Below, piece after piece: positions 27,608 to 37,101 of a stretch of 64,000 nucleotides of DNA; the stretch's first letter is position 1; the number at the start of each line of letters is the position of its first letter. The notes below the pieces were generated by a model, which had not been told where the DNA came from, ran no database searches, and was given only the letters and a program-made list of their open reading frames with translations. This DNA comes from Leptolyngbya sp. SIOISBB (GTDB lineage Bacteria; Cyanobacteriota; Cyanobacteriia; Phormidesmidales; Phormidesmidaceae), in the NCBI GenBank assembly GCA_010671905.1, contig JAAHII010000002.1:248001-312000 (forward strand). Reading direction: 5' to 3'. The position numbers and the translations under genes were made by a program.

Positions 27608-27820
27608 CTAGTTCACCCACTCCAGCGACGGCTTCCGTTGCGCCTTCATACAGTCTTTCAGATAGAGGTTGATCAGGGTCTGGTAGGGAATATCTGTTTC
27701 TTCGGCCAGGGCTTTAAAGTAGTCCACTACCTCTTCTTCTAAGGGAATAGTGACTTGCTTCTTCAGCTTTTTGGCGTAGGGGTTGGGTACGGATTCAATG
27801 AAATCGTATTCCTCTCTCAT
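27608..27820 (-). CDS. brnA: BrnA-like antitoxin
   Basis: The 70-residue protein has NPYAKKLKKQVTIPLEEEVV followed by DYFKALAEETDIPYQTLINL, a ribbon-helix-helix-like DNA-binding segment typical of BrnA/CopG antitoxins in cyanobacteria. BrnA normally neutralises the ribonuclease BrnT and represses the pair. Its ATG at 27820 overlaps by ATGA the stop of a short reading frame that matches the C-terminus of BrnT, so the operon order brnT-brnA is preserved, but brnT is broken. It may now be an orphan antitoxin. Confidence 0.75.
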   Translation of the reverse strand: MREEYDFIESVPNPYAKKLKKQVTIPLEEEVVDYFKALAEETDIPYQTLINLYLKDCMKAQRKPSLEWVN

Positions 27821-27900
27821 GGCGCAAACCTCGGATATTGCGGTTGTTCGCGTTTGGTGGCTTTGCGGGTATAAATTAGGCGAATCGCTTCGTCATGCCC
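27817..27900 (-). pseudogene. brnT: brnT C-terminal remnant
   Basis: About 27 codons, GHDEAIRLIYTRKATKREQP and then QYPRFAP to a TGA at 27817, match the end of BrnT toxins (E-IRIISARKATKRE-QY). There is an in-frame stop upstream, so it is not a gene start. The overlap with brnA shows the original operon arrangement. The N-terminal part appears at 28690-28807, beyond a Uma2 gene. Confidence 0.65.
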
Positions 27901-27942
27901 TCATCCCCCAGCCCCTACTGCTACGCACGGTTGCCGATCATG

Positions 27943-28560
27943 TTAGCGATCTGAGGCGTCCTCAGCGGCTTCGGGGGCAGTGGTGTCAAACTCGACTTTG
28001 TCGTAGATATCTTGTAAGGCGATCGCAAAATCGCAACTTTCTAAGGTCACCGTGGCTTCCATGCGATCGTATTCCTGAAAGATCCACCGTTTTTCCCCGG
28101 CTTTGACATAGCTCTCGACATGACAGGTGTACTGATCAACCAGGAGATATTCTTGGAAGCTCGGCATGGTCCGATAGGCCGCAAATTTATCCCCTCGGTC
28201 ATACTCTCTGGTCGATTTAGACAGCACTTCGATAATGACGCTGGGGTTCATTACGGTGTCGCGCCGTCCTGGCTGATAGGCCAACTCCCCGGCAATCACC
28301 ATGACATCGGGATAGGTATAAATTTTGGGCACCGGTATCCACAGGCGCTGGTCAGCCGCAAATACTCGATAGGGTTGCCGTCTCAGAGCAAAGTTGAGAG
28401 CCCCGGCCAGGTTTAGCAAGATTTGATTATGATTGGGCGTGCCCCGGGTCATCGGGACAATTTCTCCGTTGATGTATTCGTGGCGGGTGTCGGCATGAGT
28501 CTCGAATTCGAGGTAAGCAGCAGGGGTGTGGCGCTGTGTCAGTTGAGGTTGAGCAATCAT
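27943..28560 (-). CDS. Uma2 family endonuclease (DUF820)
   Basis: The 205-residue protein starts at 28560 with MIAQPQLTQRHTPAAYLEFE, then THADTRHEYINGEIVPM, the nuclease strand KIYTYPDVMVIAGE with the PD element (about 92-105), and PSVIIEVLSKSTREYDRG with the Glu and Lys of the core (about 128-145), and YLLVDQYTCHVESY. It is complete and of normal length. It lies between two pieces that match the N- and C-terminal parts of a BrnT toxin, as if it had been inserted into that gene. Its role is unknown. Confidence 0.92.
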   Translation of the reverse strand: MIAQPQLTQRHTPAAYLEFETHADTRHEYINGEIVPMTRGTPNHNQILLNLAGALNFALRRQPYRVFAADQRLWIPVPKIYTYPDVMVIAGELAYQPGRRDTVMNPSVIIEVLSKSTREYDRGDKFAAYRTMPSFQEYLLVDQYTCHVESYVKAGEKRWIFQEYDRMEATVTLESCDFAIALQDIYDKVEFDTTAPEAAEDASDR

Positions 28561-28689
28561 GGGTTACCTCGTGAGGGGCTGAACCAAGACCGGGTTCACT
28601 GCTCTCTAGTGTAAGGCGGTCGTGGTGGGAGGTGCTGATGGAGGCTTTATCTAACTCCACGCATTACTGGCTGTGATAGGGGCACAGTG

Positions 28690-28807
28690 ATTTTCACCCA
28701 GTTGAGCGTTTTCGTTATAGAAGGCGGTTTGGGCTTCTTCAAAGGAGATGCCGTGTTTCGTTTTGCTGGGCTTTGCGATCGTCCCATTCAAAAATGATGT
28801 CGGTCAT
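28690..28807 (-). pseudogene. brnT: brnT N-terminal remnant
   Basis: From an ATG at 28807 the minus strand reads MTDIIFEWDDRKAQQN and, after a one-base shift, KHGISFEEAQTAFYNENAQL, the N-terminal half of a BrnT ribonuclease toxin (FEWD-K---N--KHG-SFEEA). The middle of the protein is missing. Together with the C-terminal piece at 27817-27900 it suggests one brnT gene split by the Uma2 region. The pieces could also come from two separate decayed copies. Confidence 0.65.
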
Positions 28808-28823
28808 ACCCTGATACTTACAT

Positions 28824-28858
28824 TGACTACTCCCCGGTCTAAAGACGCGGGGAGTCCC
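28824..28858. repeat. IS200/IS605-type terminal hairpin
   Basis: TTGACTACTCCCCGGTCT and AGACGCGGGGAGT form an imperfect hairpin at the 3' end of the tnpB remnant. The tnpB stop codon lies inside it, as is usual for these elements. One arm has lost a base relative to the perfect copy at 7830-7869. Confidence 0.7.
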
Positions 28859-29360
28859 CGGAGGGCGTTTCAGCACTTCTGATCGGATGAGCTTGCGGTA
28901 GAGCCCATACTCTCAGACGCTTAGGGCTAGTCAAATGCCCTCTACTCGGTTTGCGTTGCATTCCAACTACGTTTGCTTTTCTGCCGATATTCCAAGCACC
29001 GTTACAGTCTGCATTGATTTCGGTTCCATCGGCGGAACGATAAAGCCCCCGCTTCACACGCTTTCCAGACGACTTCCATCCTTCGGGTTTTGCACCGAAA
29101 ACGGGAATCTCATCGAGATCTAGCGCCGACGCCATTGACAACGATGCGAGCCGCCTTATTGACCGCATCCCGCATCTGACGGTTACGCTTCCCGGTGATT
29201 CGGACTGCCCCTCTATGTCAAATCTTCTAGCGTCATCTAAGGCTATTTGAACCCCGTCGTTGAAGTCCCAGTAGCTATCAAAATGCTGTTTCACAATCCT
29301 TGACAGAACTTGAATCGATACTCCCGCAGAAAACCCTATCATCCTCAGTAGGTCACTCAT
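28841..29360 (-). pseudogene. tnpB: tnpB remnant (IS605 OrfB family), internally deleted
   Basis: TnpB is the RNA-guided nuclease of IS200/IS605 elements. Starting near 29360, the minus strand reads MSDLLRMIGFSAGVSIQVLS and VKQHFDSYWDF, then, in another frame near 29200-29120, NRQMRDAVNKAARIVVN, and finally GKRVKRGLYRSADGTEINAD-CNGAWNIGRK with the last RuvC Asp, ending PSGDSPRL at the terminal hairpin. The remaining length is under 175 codons against about 400 normally; the central RuvC part and most of the zinc finger are gone, and there is at least one frame change. It cannot encode an active nuclease, though the right end that would give the omega RNA is present. Confidence 0.75.
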
Positions 29361-29616
29361 AATCCTCACTTGGCGCTTGGCAGTCATCCAGCCGATGAAG
29401 CCCGCCATTTTCATCAATAACAGTGGGGTGCTCCCCTTGAGTCCCCTGATGCACCAGGTAAGAGGTTCTGACTTGCTGGCAATCAGTGAGGCGATCGCCG
29501 CGTTTAACGTTCATGCTGATCACCTCCGGCCTGATTAGGCCCATCATCGAAACGCTATGAGCTAGCGACTGGAGCAGCGGCAAAATGGCATGGGTCGAGC
29601 AGCGTTCACACTTCAT
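29353..29616 (-). CDS. Hypothetical protein with N-terminal CxxC
   Basis: An 87-residue reading frame starts MKCERCSTHAILPLLQSL and continues with VKRGDRLTDCQQVRTSYLVH and GEHPTVIDENGGLHRLDDC. The repeated Cys/His residues hint at a small metal-binding protein, but I do not recognise a family. Its stop overlaps by 8 bases the start of the tnpB remnant on the same strand. That overlap could be accidental or could mean the tnpB element inserted next to it. Moderately supported as a gene by its composition and start. Confidence 0.5.
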   Translation of the reverse strand: MKCERCSTHAILPLLQSLAHSVSMMGLIRPEVISMNVKRGDRLTDCQQVRTSYLVHQGTQGEHPTVIDENGGLHRLDDCQAPSEDYE

Positions 29617-29710
29617 ACTGCTTTATATTGCTCCCTAAAACAGAGGTGAATGATGCTTTTTTCCCGGCTCTGCCTACAATGACAGCTGTATTGTTTAGCT
29701 GTCATCCATC

Positions 29711-30502
29711 GTGGCGACTCCAACCTCTTATCTACAAACCCTATCGTCTGCAGAGGCAAGTGCTTTTATTGCCTCTTTGCAAAAAGTCCAGGCGCACCTG
29801 CAGAAGGAACTCGCGTGGATGAACCAACAGGTGCAGCAGAAAACGGTGCAGTTACAGGGGATTGAAACTCTGTTAACTGAAGCGTCGATGCTGGGACACC
29901 TGGAAACGAATACTGACATGGTAGCCGCCCCCGATACCCCGGATGTCCAAACGACGCCGGAGCCGACAATGGAACCAGCCGCAGCTGAAACCGCCGCGCC
30001 GCCTCAGGCTGAGCCTGCAGGGACAAATGATGTTGAAGCGGATGTGGATGCTAGCGAGGGTGTTCCTGCACAAGAATCTGCTTCCTCTCCTGCTGAGATC
30101 GCTGCTCCACCGGCAACTGCCCAAGGCAAAAAAACAGCTTCTAAACCATCTGCCAAGGCCAAATCACCGAAATCGTCATCCGTCAAAGCGACGACGAAAA
30201 AACAGCCCAGCACTAAGACTCAGTCTCGCTCAAAAGCTCGCAAAACCAGGGCTCAGCCGAAGTCACGAGCCCTACTCCGCCCAGAATTTGCTGATACCTC
30301 CCTCACCGATGCGGTGACGCAGGTACTCACTCAGGCGGCAGAACCTCTACACCTGGATCAGCTTGTCAGCGAGCTGTATGAAGATATATCAGGGGAGGAC
30401 TTAAAGCGGATTAAGAAAGCTTTGGCAAATGTTCTCTCTGAAGGGAAAAAAACGGGTAAGTGGCGAAATGTGGGCAATGGGGTGTACCAAATTCAGGCAT
30501 AA
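29711..30502 (+). CDS. Coiled-coil / Lys-Ala-Pro-rich protein with C-terminal winged-helix (HARE-like) domain
   Basis: The 263-residue protein has three parts: an N-terminal coiled coil (about 1-60, LQKVQAHLQKELAWMNQQVQ), a long acidic then Lys/Ala/Ser/Pro-rich disordered linker (about 65-195, like a histone H1 tail, with KTASKPSAKAKSPKSSS), and a compact C-terminal domain (about 200-262, SLTDAVTQVLTQAAEPLHLD to WRNVGNGVYQI) that resembles winged-helix HARE/HB1 domains. It is likely a DNA-binding or nucleoid-associated protein; that is an inference from composition. The gene stands alone, preceded by a short gap and followed by the zeta-toxin pair. Confidence 0.7.
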   Translation: MATPTSYLQTLSSAEASAFIASLQKVQAHLQKELAWMNQQVQQKTVQLQGIETLLTEASMLGHLETNTDMVAAPDTPDVQTTPEPTMEPAAAETAAPPQAEPAGTNDVEADVDASEGVPAQESASSPAEIAAPPATAQGKKTASKPSAKAKSPKSSSVKATTKKQPSTKTQSRSKARKTRAQPKSRALLRPEFADTSLTDAVTQVLTQAAEPLHLDQLVSELYEDISGEDLKRIKKALANVLSEGKKTGKWRNVGNGVYQIQA

Positions 30503-30653
30503 CCCAGGTAAGTTGATCACGCTACGTAGAAAGTTTTATCTTGCTGCCATCGGTGTACTCAGGATAGACATTTCAGAAAGGCTTGGCTTTAGTAAAGCTG
30601 GGCTGCTCAGCCACTCTGCGATACGGTAAATTTATTCGAAATGGAGAGGCTTG

Positions 30654-31235
30654 ATGACTACCCAATCCTCTCCAATCTGTTGGATCATCGCTGGCCCTAA
30701 CGGTGCGGGTAAGACTACCTTTGCCCTGCAATACCTCCCTGCCGTCAACTGCCAGCACTTTATCAACGCCGATCTGATTGCCGCTGGACTTGCCCCTCTG
30801 GCTCCCGAGACTGGGCTGATTGCCGCCAGCCGTCTCTTCCTGCGTGAGATCCAGAACCGGATTCGAGCCAGAGAGGACTTCGCCTTCGAAACGACCCTCG
30901 CCGGTCGCAGCTATCTTAAACTCATCCGCCGCCTGAAATCCGAGGGTTGGCGCGTCGAACTCATTTATTTGGCTCTACCCAATGCCGAAATGTCGCGCTT
31001 GCGGGTAGCTGAGCGAGTTGCCCATGGCGGACACAATATTCCCCTGGCAGATATCGAACGCCGCTTTCCCCGCAGCCTCCGCAATCTGCTCACCGAATTC
31101 AGCTATGCTAGCGATCGAACCCAGTGCTTCATGAACGATAACGACATTCCTCAGCTGATCTTTGAGCAGCACGGCGAAAACCGAGAAATCCTCAATTCGG
31201 AACTATTTGAGCAATTGAGCCGAGAGGCAGAATGA
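30654..31235 (+). CDS. Zeta-toxin family ATPase/kinase
   Basis: The 193-residue protein (ATG at 30654) has a Walker A motif [19 protein letters not shown] (about 10-28), an [16 protein letters not shown] segment corresponding to the zeta-toxin substrate-binding region, and [20 protein letters not shown]. Zeta toxins phosphorylate UDP-N-acetylglucosamine; shorter chromosomal relatives like this one are poorly studied. Its stop overlaps the start of a 63-residue gene (ATGATGA), the arrangement of a toxin-antitoxin pair. The C-terminal half contains helix-rich sequence without further motifs. Confidence 0.88.
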   Translation: MTTQSSPICWIIAGPNGAGKTTFALQYLPAVNCQHFINADLIAAGLAPLAPETGLIAASRLFLREIQNRIRAREDFAFETTLAGRSYLKLIRRLKSEGWRVELIYLALPNAEMSRLRVAERVAHGGHNIPLADIERRFPRSLRNLLTEFSYASDRTQCFMNDNDIPQLIFEQHGENREILNSELFEQLSREAE

Positions 31236-31423
31236 TGACCAATCTCTCCCCCGACGTCAACAAAACCCTGCAAGTCTTACGTAAAGCCGTCGCTGACACC
31301 CTGGCTCGGAAACGCCGCCTGGGGCATTATGCGGTCATCTGGCGGGACGGAAAGGCGATCGCGATCGGTGAAGATGCTCCTATCGATTTATTAGCGTCTC
31401 AGGACTCAGAAAGTATCGAATGA
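31232..31423 (+). CDS. Small putative antitoxin partner of the zeta toxin
   Basis: The 63-residue protein reads [20 protein letters not shown], then [20 protein letters not shown]. The first half is helical and the second half has the VIWRDGKA strand commonly seen in small proteins coded next to zeta-like ATPases. Start and upstream stop overlap by four bases. The partner role is inferred from position and spacing. No other function can be offered. Confidence 0.65.
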   Translation: MMTNLSPDVNKTLQVLRKAVADTLARKRRLGHYAVIWRDGKAIAIGEDAPIDLLASQDSESIE

Positions 31424-31550
31424 ACAAACCGATCGCTGGCCGCTACTGGCTTCAAGTTGTTAGGGTATGCCTCTTGAGGGGATTCTGCCCGTTTTATTCC
31501 CTAGCATCCTTAAGAGCGAATTCGTCTGTTCACCAATCATCCGGAGAGCG

Positions 31551-31891
31551 ATGCCAGGAGAACTTGACCAGTACGGCTTTGAGCGGTTGCAGCTAACCCA
31601 CCTCACGGACTTGGACCGCTTGGTGGCTGAGCGTTTTGAACTGCCGCTACGTCCCTATAGCACCGACGTTCGCGCCGCTTTTGAACTGGTGATCTGGGTA
31701 CTAGACCATGATGAATATCCCTATTTCTGCATCTTTCGCTCTGAAGAAGCCGCCTTCCCCAACCAGCCCTTCGGCGTCGGCTTCGCCCCAAAATGTGGCG
31801 CTATGGGGAAACTGCCGCGATCGGTATCTGCCTCGAAGCACTCTACCAACTCAAGCAAGTTGAAGTGAGCCTAACTGTTGATGAAAGGTAG
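31551..31891 (+). pseudogene. Hypothetical cyanobacterial protein, frameshifted
   Basis: From the ATG at 31551 the frame gives MPGELDQYGFERLQLTHLTD and FELVIWVLDHDEYPYFCIFR, which look like coding sequence. Near 31790 the frame changes. The better continuation is KMWRYGETAAIGICLEALYQ then LKQVEVSLTVDER up to a TAG at 31889-31891. A one-base change in the CCCCAAAA stretch there would join the two. I do not recognise the family. The gene may have been intact before an indel. Confidence 0.5.
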
Positions 31892-32368
31892 AAGCATCTC
31901 ATTTACTGGAGTTTAGGAGGGTTTGGCATCTATGGACTCATCGAAACAAGTGGGTATGCGAGGACAGGAAGTTGGAAACCCCTGGCTTCAGACATGGGGA
32001 AGAAACTTCCACCCCTTGCGAATCAATATGAGCGCGTCAGCGAATCCGCTTTCTTGCTCTAGTTTTTAGGAGGCATGGTTGTAGTCATCCCCCCTGTGCA
32101 TTGGCGTACAAGCTTTCCAGCTAATTCCTTGCTGTACACCGTTACGAGTTGAATGAGTAATTGCCTAATGAATCAGTAGTCGCCTGATTTACTTCTTCTG
32201 GATTGATATGCTGTTGTTCTGGCTGTACCAAGGCCAACTGAAGCCAGATGACATGACGCGAGGTAAGAGGAGAGCCTAATAAAAGGATGTCAGCAGTAGC
32301 GTTGTGACTCAGGCAAAACGGCGTCAACCAGCAGGTGAATCATTTCTATTCAGAGGGTGTATTTGGCG
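31892..32368. other. Non-coding region with IS605-like hairpin
   Basis: These 477 bases have no supported gene. A short minus-strand frame at 32142-32327 has no recognisable features. At about 31979-32001 the sequence CCCCTGGCTTCAGACATGGGG forms a hairpin of the type that ends IS200/IS605 elements, followed by AAGAAACTT, suggesting an old element end. No tnpB sequence is next to it. Confidence 0.4.
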
Positions 32369-33313
32369 ATGTCCTTTAACCGCATACTTCCTCGGTCTGA
32401 CCTCGAACCGTTTCTGGCAACCTTAGCTGAGCAGATTCAGGACAGTGATGCCATTGCTTTCCTAAATCACCTTCAACGCCAACCCATCAAGGTCTCTGAC
32501 CTGGTGACTGGCGCTCCTCCGGTCACGGTACCGACCGCCGTGATGGCGACCGGCAAGCCCACACCAGATGACTCAGCGCCGTTAATACTGCTCCCTGGGT
32601 TTGACAGCTCGGCATTAGAATTTCGCCATTTGATTCCTTACCTGGCTCCCCACACAGCCATCTACGCGCTCGATGTATTGGGATTTGGCTTCACGGCCTT
32701 TCCACCGTCCGTCGCCATCGCACCCAGCACGATTCGCCAGCATCTTTACGCCACTTGTCGGCAGCTCATTAACCGTCCGGTCGTACTGCTGGGGGCTTCG
32801 CTAGGCGGGGCGATCGCCATTGACTTTGCGCTGAGGCATCCTGACTGTGTGGAGCGGCTCATTCTGGTGGATAGCGTCGGCTTTTCTGGCAGTTTTCCGC
32901 TGGGTCAGTATCTGGATGCCTCGCTGCTGAACTGGGGAGCCGACTGGCTGCGGTTTCGCAAAAGCATGGCATTTCAGGCAACGGCAATGCTGCCGTTTAT
33001 CGGCTCCAGCCAAACGGACAAGATTTTATGTGCCATGCTGCATCAAGCGATGCCCGGCTGGAAGCAAGCGATTGTATCTTTTACCCGCAGTGGTGGCTAT
33101 GGCTACTTGGCTCCGCATATTGCTGCTATCCAACAGCCCACCTTAATCCTTTGGGGCGATCGCGATAGCACGCTAGGCACTGAAGATGCCTGGAAGTTCA
33201 AACGAGCGATCCCTCGCAGTTGTTTGGCATGGATCACCGGCGCTGATCATGCACCTCACATTGATGCACCTGAGGCTGTAGCCGAGGCGATCCTGCAATC
33301 TCTTGCAGAGTAA
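32369..33313 (+). CDS. Alpha/beta hydrolase
   Basis: The 314-residue protein (ATG at 32369; an earlier in-frame GTG at 32357 is less likely) has the alpha/beta-hydrolase fold: PLILLPGFDSSALEFRHL oxyanion loop, the nucleophile elbow VVLLGASLGGAIAIDFAL with Ser in GASLG (about 160), the catalytic Asp in LILWGDRDSTLGT, and His in ITGADHAPHIDAPE near the C-terminus. A triad is therefore present. Substrate is unknown; similarity in layout is to haloalkane/esterase-type and chlorophyll-related hydrolases in cyanobacteria. It is followed after 68 bases by an SDR gene on the same strand. Confidence 0.9.
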   Translation: MSFNRILPRSDLEPFLATLAEQIQDSDAIAFLNHLQRQPIKVSDLVTGAPPVTVPTAVMATGKPTPDDSAPLILLPGFDSSALEFRHLIPYLAPHTAIYALDVLGFGFTAFPPSVAIAPSTIRQHLYATCRQLINRPVVLLGASLGGAIAIDFALRHPDCVERLILVDSVGFSGSFPLGQYLDASLLNWGADWLRFRKSMAFQATAMLPFIGSSQTDKILCAMLHQAMPGWKQAIVSFTRSGGYGYLAPHIAAIQQPTLILWGDRDSTLGTEDAWKFKRAIPRSCLAWITGADHAPHIDAPEAVAEAILQSLAE

Positions 33314-33381
33314 AGGCTGTAGGGGATGGGCAACATCCGTTAAAATCAGCGGGCACGCCATCAATCCCATCCCAGCGAGCC

Positions 33382-34065
33382 ATGAGTAAACATATTGTGA
33401 TTACCGGGGTCAGCCAGGGGCTGGGGCGGGCGATGACAGAAGCCTTCATCGCCCAAGGCCATCGGGTCTCGGGCTGTGCCCGCAACGCCGACAAAATGGC
33501 TGAACTCACGCAAGCCTACCCGACACCGCACCAATTTACGGCCATTGACATCGCCGATGATGCCAGCGTCAGTCAATGGTGCCAGCAGGTTCTAAGCCAC
33601 AATGGGGTGCCGGATTTGGTGATTAACAATGCGGGGCTAATCAACACCCCGGCTCCGCTGTGGGCCGTACCCGTCGAGGAGTGTGAAGCGGTGATTAAGG
33701 TCAACCTCAACGGCCTGATCAACGTCATTCGCCATTTTGTGCCGCCGATGCTGGAGCAGCGATCAGGCCTCATCATCAATTTCAGCTCCGGTTGGGGACG
33801 CTCTACCTCGCCCGGAGTGGCCCCCTACTGCGCCACCAAATGGGCCGTGGAAGGGTTAACTCAGGCGCTCGCTCAGGAACTTCCGGACGGCATGGCAGCG
33901 GTGGCGCTGAACCCAGGCATCATCCATACTGAAATGCTGGAAACCTGCTTTGGTGAAGCCGCCGCTAACTACACGTCTCTGTCAGCATGGGCCAAGGCCG
34001 CAGTACCCTACATTCTCGGCATTCAGCCGCAGGACAATGGTCGCCAGCTGTCGGTACCAGGCTAG
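33382..34065 (+). CDS. Short-chain dehydrogenase/reductase
   Basis: The 227-residue classical SDR has the cofactor motif ITGVSQGLGRAM (about 7-18), GCARNADKM in the region that selects NADP(H), LVINNAGLINT (NNAG), the catalytic Ser in IINFSSGWGRS and the YCATKWAVEGL motif with Tyr and Lys. Length is normal. Its substrate cannot be predicted. It follows the alpha/beta hydrolase on the same strand with a short gap, so they may be cotranscribed. Confidence 0.93.
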   Translation: MSKHIVITGVSQGLGRAMTEAFIAQGHRVSGCARNADKMAELTQAYPTPHQFTAIDIADDASVSQWCQQVLSHNGVPDLVINNAGLINTPAPLWAVPVEECEAVIKVNLNGLINVIRHFVPPMLEQRSGLIINFSSGWGRSTSPGVAPYCATKWAVEGLTQALAQELPDGMAAVALNPGIIHTEMLETCFGEAAANYTSLSAWAKAAVPYILGIQPQDNGRQLSVPG

Positions 34066-34372
34066 GCAGTCGAGAGAGCGGTTAGGTAGTGATCGCGATC
34101 GCCCGAATGCCCCTATCGCATCCTCCCACTACTGTTAGATATCAGAGAAGCCGTAAGTCATGTTCCGCAAGAGCCGCTCCCCCCGTGGCTCCAGTAGAGA
34201 ATTGCCATCTTATTTCAAGGGGATGCTCCACTCCTGGAACTGCTGGGCGAGATCGCAAATGTAGATAATCTCCTACCCGCAGGTAAAGTCGTCTTCACCC
34301 CCACTCCTACCCGGATGGTTGAGGCTGCTATCTGAAGTGAAATATAAATGAACTATTAACTCAGGTAATCCC
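34066..34372 (+). other. Region between SDR and umuD-like gene
   Basis: No complete gene is visible in these 307 bases. Around 34230-34336 a short frame reads LLGEIANVDNLLPAGKVVFT followed by PTPTRMVEAAI and a stop, which looks like the tail of a former gene. No LexA-type operator for the umuDC pair could be pointed out with confidence. Confidence 0.35.
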
Positions 34373-34702
34373 ATGGGGTTTCCAGTTCCGGGGGACGCGA
34401 TCGAACAAAGCCTTGATCTCAACCGCCATTTGGTCCACAATCCGGCGGCAACATTCTTTATGCGGGTCGAAGGTGATATGGTCGCTCATGCTGAAGTCCA
34501 TCCTGGCGATCTGCTCATCATTGATCGCTCCCTAGCGGCTCAGCATGAATCGCTCGTGGTGGGCGTCATTGAGGGCCAAATGAGAGTTCTGCGTGTCCAG
34601 AAGTTGGGAACACAGTTGGTGCCGACATTACAAGCGTCAGAGACCGCGGTCGCCTCACTGGAAATCTGGGGCGTTGTTACCAATATCATTCGCCAGGTCT
34701 GA
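34373..34702 (+). CDS. umuD: UmuD-like S24 protein lacking the catalytic Ser and Lys
   Basis: The 109-residue protein aligns with the processed core of UmuD: GFPVPGDAIEQSLDLNRHLV, NPAATFFMRVEGDMV, VHPGDLLIIDRSL and VVGVIEGQMRVLRVQKLG. In active UmuD the third segment would be GDSM with the nucleophile Ser; here it is GDM, the Ser codon simply absent. The general-base Lys expected in the (T)VKRL strand is replaced by Leu (MRVLRV). The N-terminal arm before GFP is also missing. So it cannot self-cleave, but it begins where processed UmuD' begins. It is 6 bases ahead of umuC. It may serve as a ready-made UmuD' or be decaying. Confidence 0.8.
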   Translation: MGFPVPGDAIEQSLDLNRHLVHNPAATFFMRVEGDMVAHAEVHPGDLLIIDRSLAAQHESLVVGVIEGQMRVLRVQKLGTQLVPTLQASETAVASLEIWGVVTNIIRQV

Positions 34703-34708
34703 GCCAAC

Positions 34709-35377
34709 ATGTTTGCTTTGGTAGACTGCAACTCGTTTTTTGCCTCCTGTGAAAAGGTCTTTCGGCCCGATCTCGAAGGTCAGCCAGTTGCGGTACTCTC
34801 TAACAACGACGGCTGTGTCGTCGCGCGATCGCCCGAAGCGAAGCGGCTGGTGAAAATGCAGGCAACGCTCTTCTCGATCAAAGACTTGGTGGCTCGCGGT
34901 GAACTGCACGTTTTCTCATCCAATCCGGTGCTCTACAAAGACATGTCGCGGCGGGTGATTCAGACGCTGCAGCACTTCAGCCCTGAGGTGGAGCAGTATT
35001 CCATTGATGAGGCTTTTCTGGGGCTGCAGGGTTTCGTCAATCGTGACCTGACAGACTACGGTCAGCAGATTCGCACAACGGTGCAGCAATGGACCGGCAT
35101 CCCGGTTTCAGTGGGCATCGCTAAGACGAAGACGCTGGCCAAACTGGCGGCACAGGTAGCGAAGCGCAATCCGAATATGAAGGGAGTGCTCGACTTCGAG
35201 ACAGTCGAGGATATTGATGCGGGCTTGGCGGCGATCGACATCGGCGAGGTCTGGGGCGTTGGCAAGAACCTGCGAGCCAAGCTCTATGCCCTCGGCATCA
35301 AGCAGGTGCTGGACGTGAATGCTCCGCTCATGACGCTGTGCGTTCATCAGCGAAGCATTCACTTAATCCCTTTCTGA
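34709..35377 (+). pseudogene. umuC: umuC, C-terminally truncated Y-family polymerase
   Basis: The frame covers the first half of UmuC (DNA polymerase V): [20 protein letters not shown] with the first catalytic Asp, [29 protein letters not shown] with the catalytic Asp and Glu, [20 protein letters not shown] and [16 protein letters not shown]. After about residue 208 the sequence becomes unrelated ([17 protein letters not shown]). The little-finger domain and beta-clamp motif are missing; only about 222 of 420 residues remain. An IS110 element follows, so that insertion, perhaps with a deletion, probably caused the loss. No continuation was found after the element. Confidence 0.88.
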
Positions 35378-36662
<1,285 letters not shown>

Positions 36663-36770
36663 AAATGTTCAGCGCGGCAACTGGGGCCACGCTGAACTTG
36701 ACTTTTGAGATAATCGCTCACCACGGGGTAAAGAGACGCTGTTGGCAGATAGTGGTAGTCAGTTTAGCGA

Positions 36771-36968
36771 CTAGCGAGACAAATGCTCGTTCAAGCAGTC
36801 AATCGCAGTATCGATGCCCACGGCAGCGGTCTGCACGTTCGTATCTTGCAGGCCCTCAGCCAGACAGTGTTCCAGATAGCCCAGTTCGATGACCAGGCGT
36901 TTGACAATCGTGCGGAGGCGGCGCTGGCGAGCACTTGAGTGGGAAGAGGCGATCGTGATGGGTTTCAT
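36771..36968 (-). CDS. Small hypothetical protein
   Basis: From the ATG at 36968 the minus strand encodes 65 residues, MKPITIASSHSSARQRRLRT then IVKRLVIELGYLEHCLAEGL, predicted mostly helical with a basic N-terminus. No family is recognised. It lies just after the IS110 element and is not overlapped by another gene. Support is limited to composition. Confidence 0.4.
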   Translation of the reverse strand: MKPITIASSHSSARQRRLRTIVKRLVIELGYLEHCLAEGLQDTNVQTAAVGIDTAIDCLNEHLSR

Positions 36969-37101
36969 GATGGCAATCCTCAGCGGTTGGGCGATACCGC
37001 TGTGATATCGCGCCCTCACTTGTTGCAGCTAGGCCTCATTTCTCAACAGATAAGGCGCTGCGAGGAAGCGATCTTGCAACAGAAGGGCCATCACTGAGGA
37101 G

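Noticed and set aside
32142-32327. Minus-strand 61-residue frame
   Set aside because: No ribosome-binding site, family motif or neighbouring context supports it.
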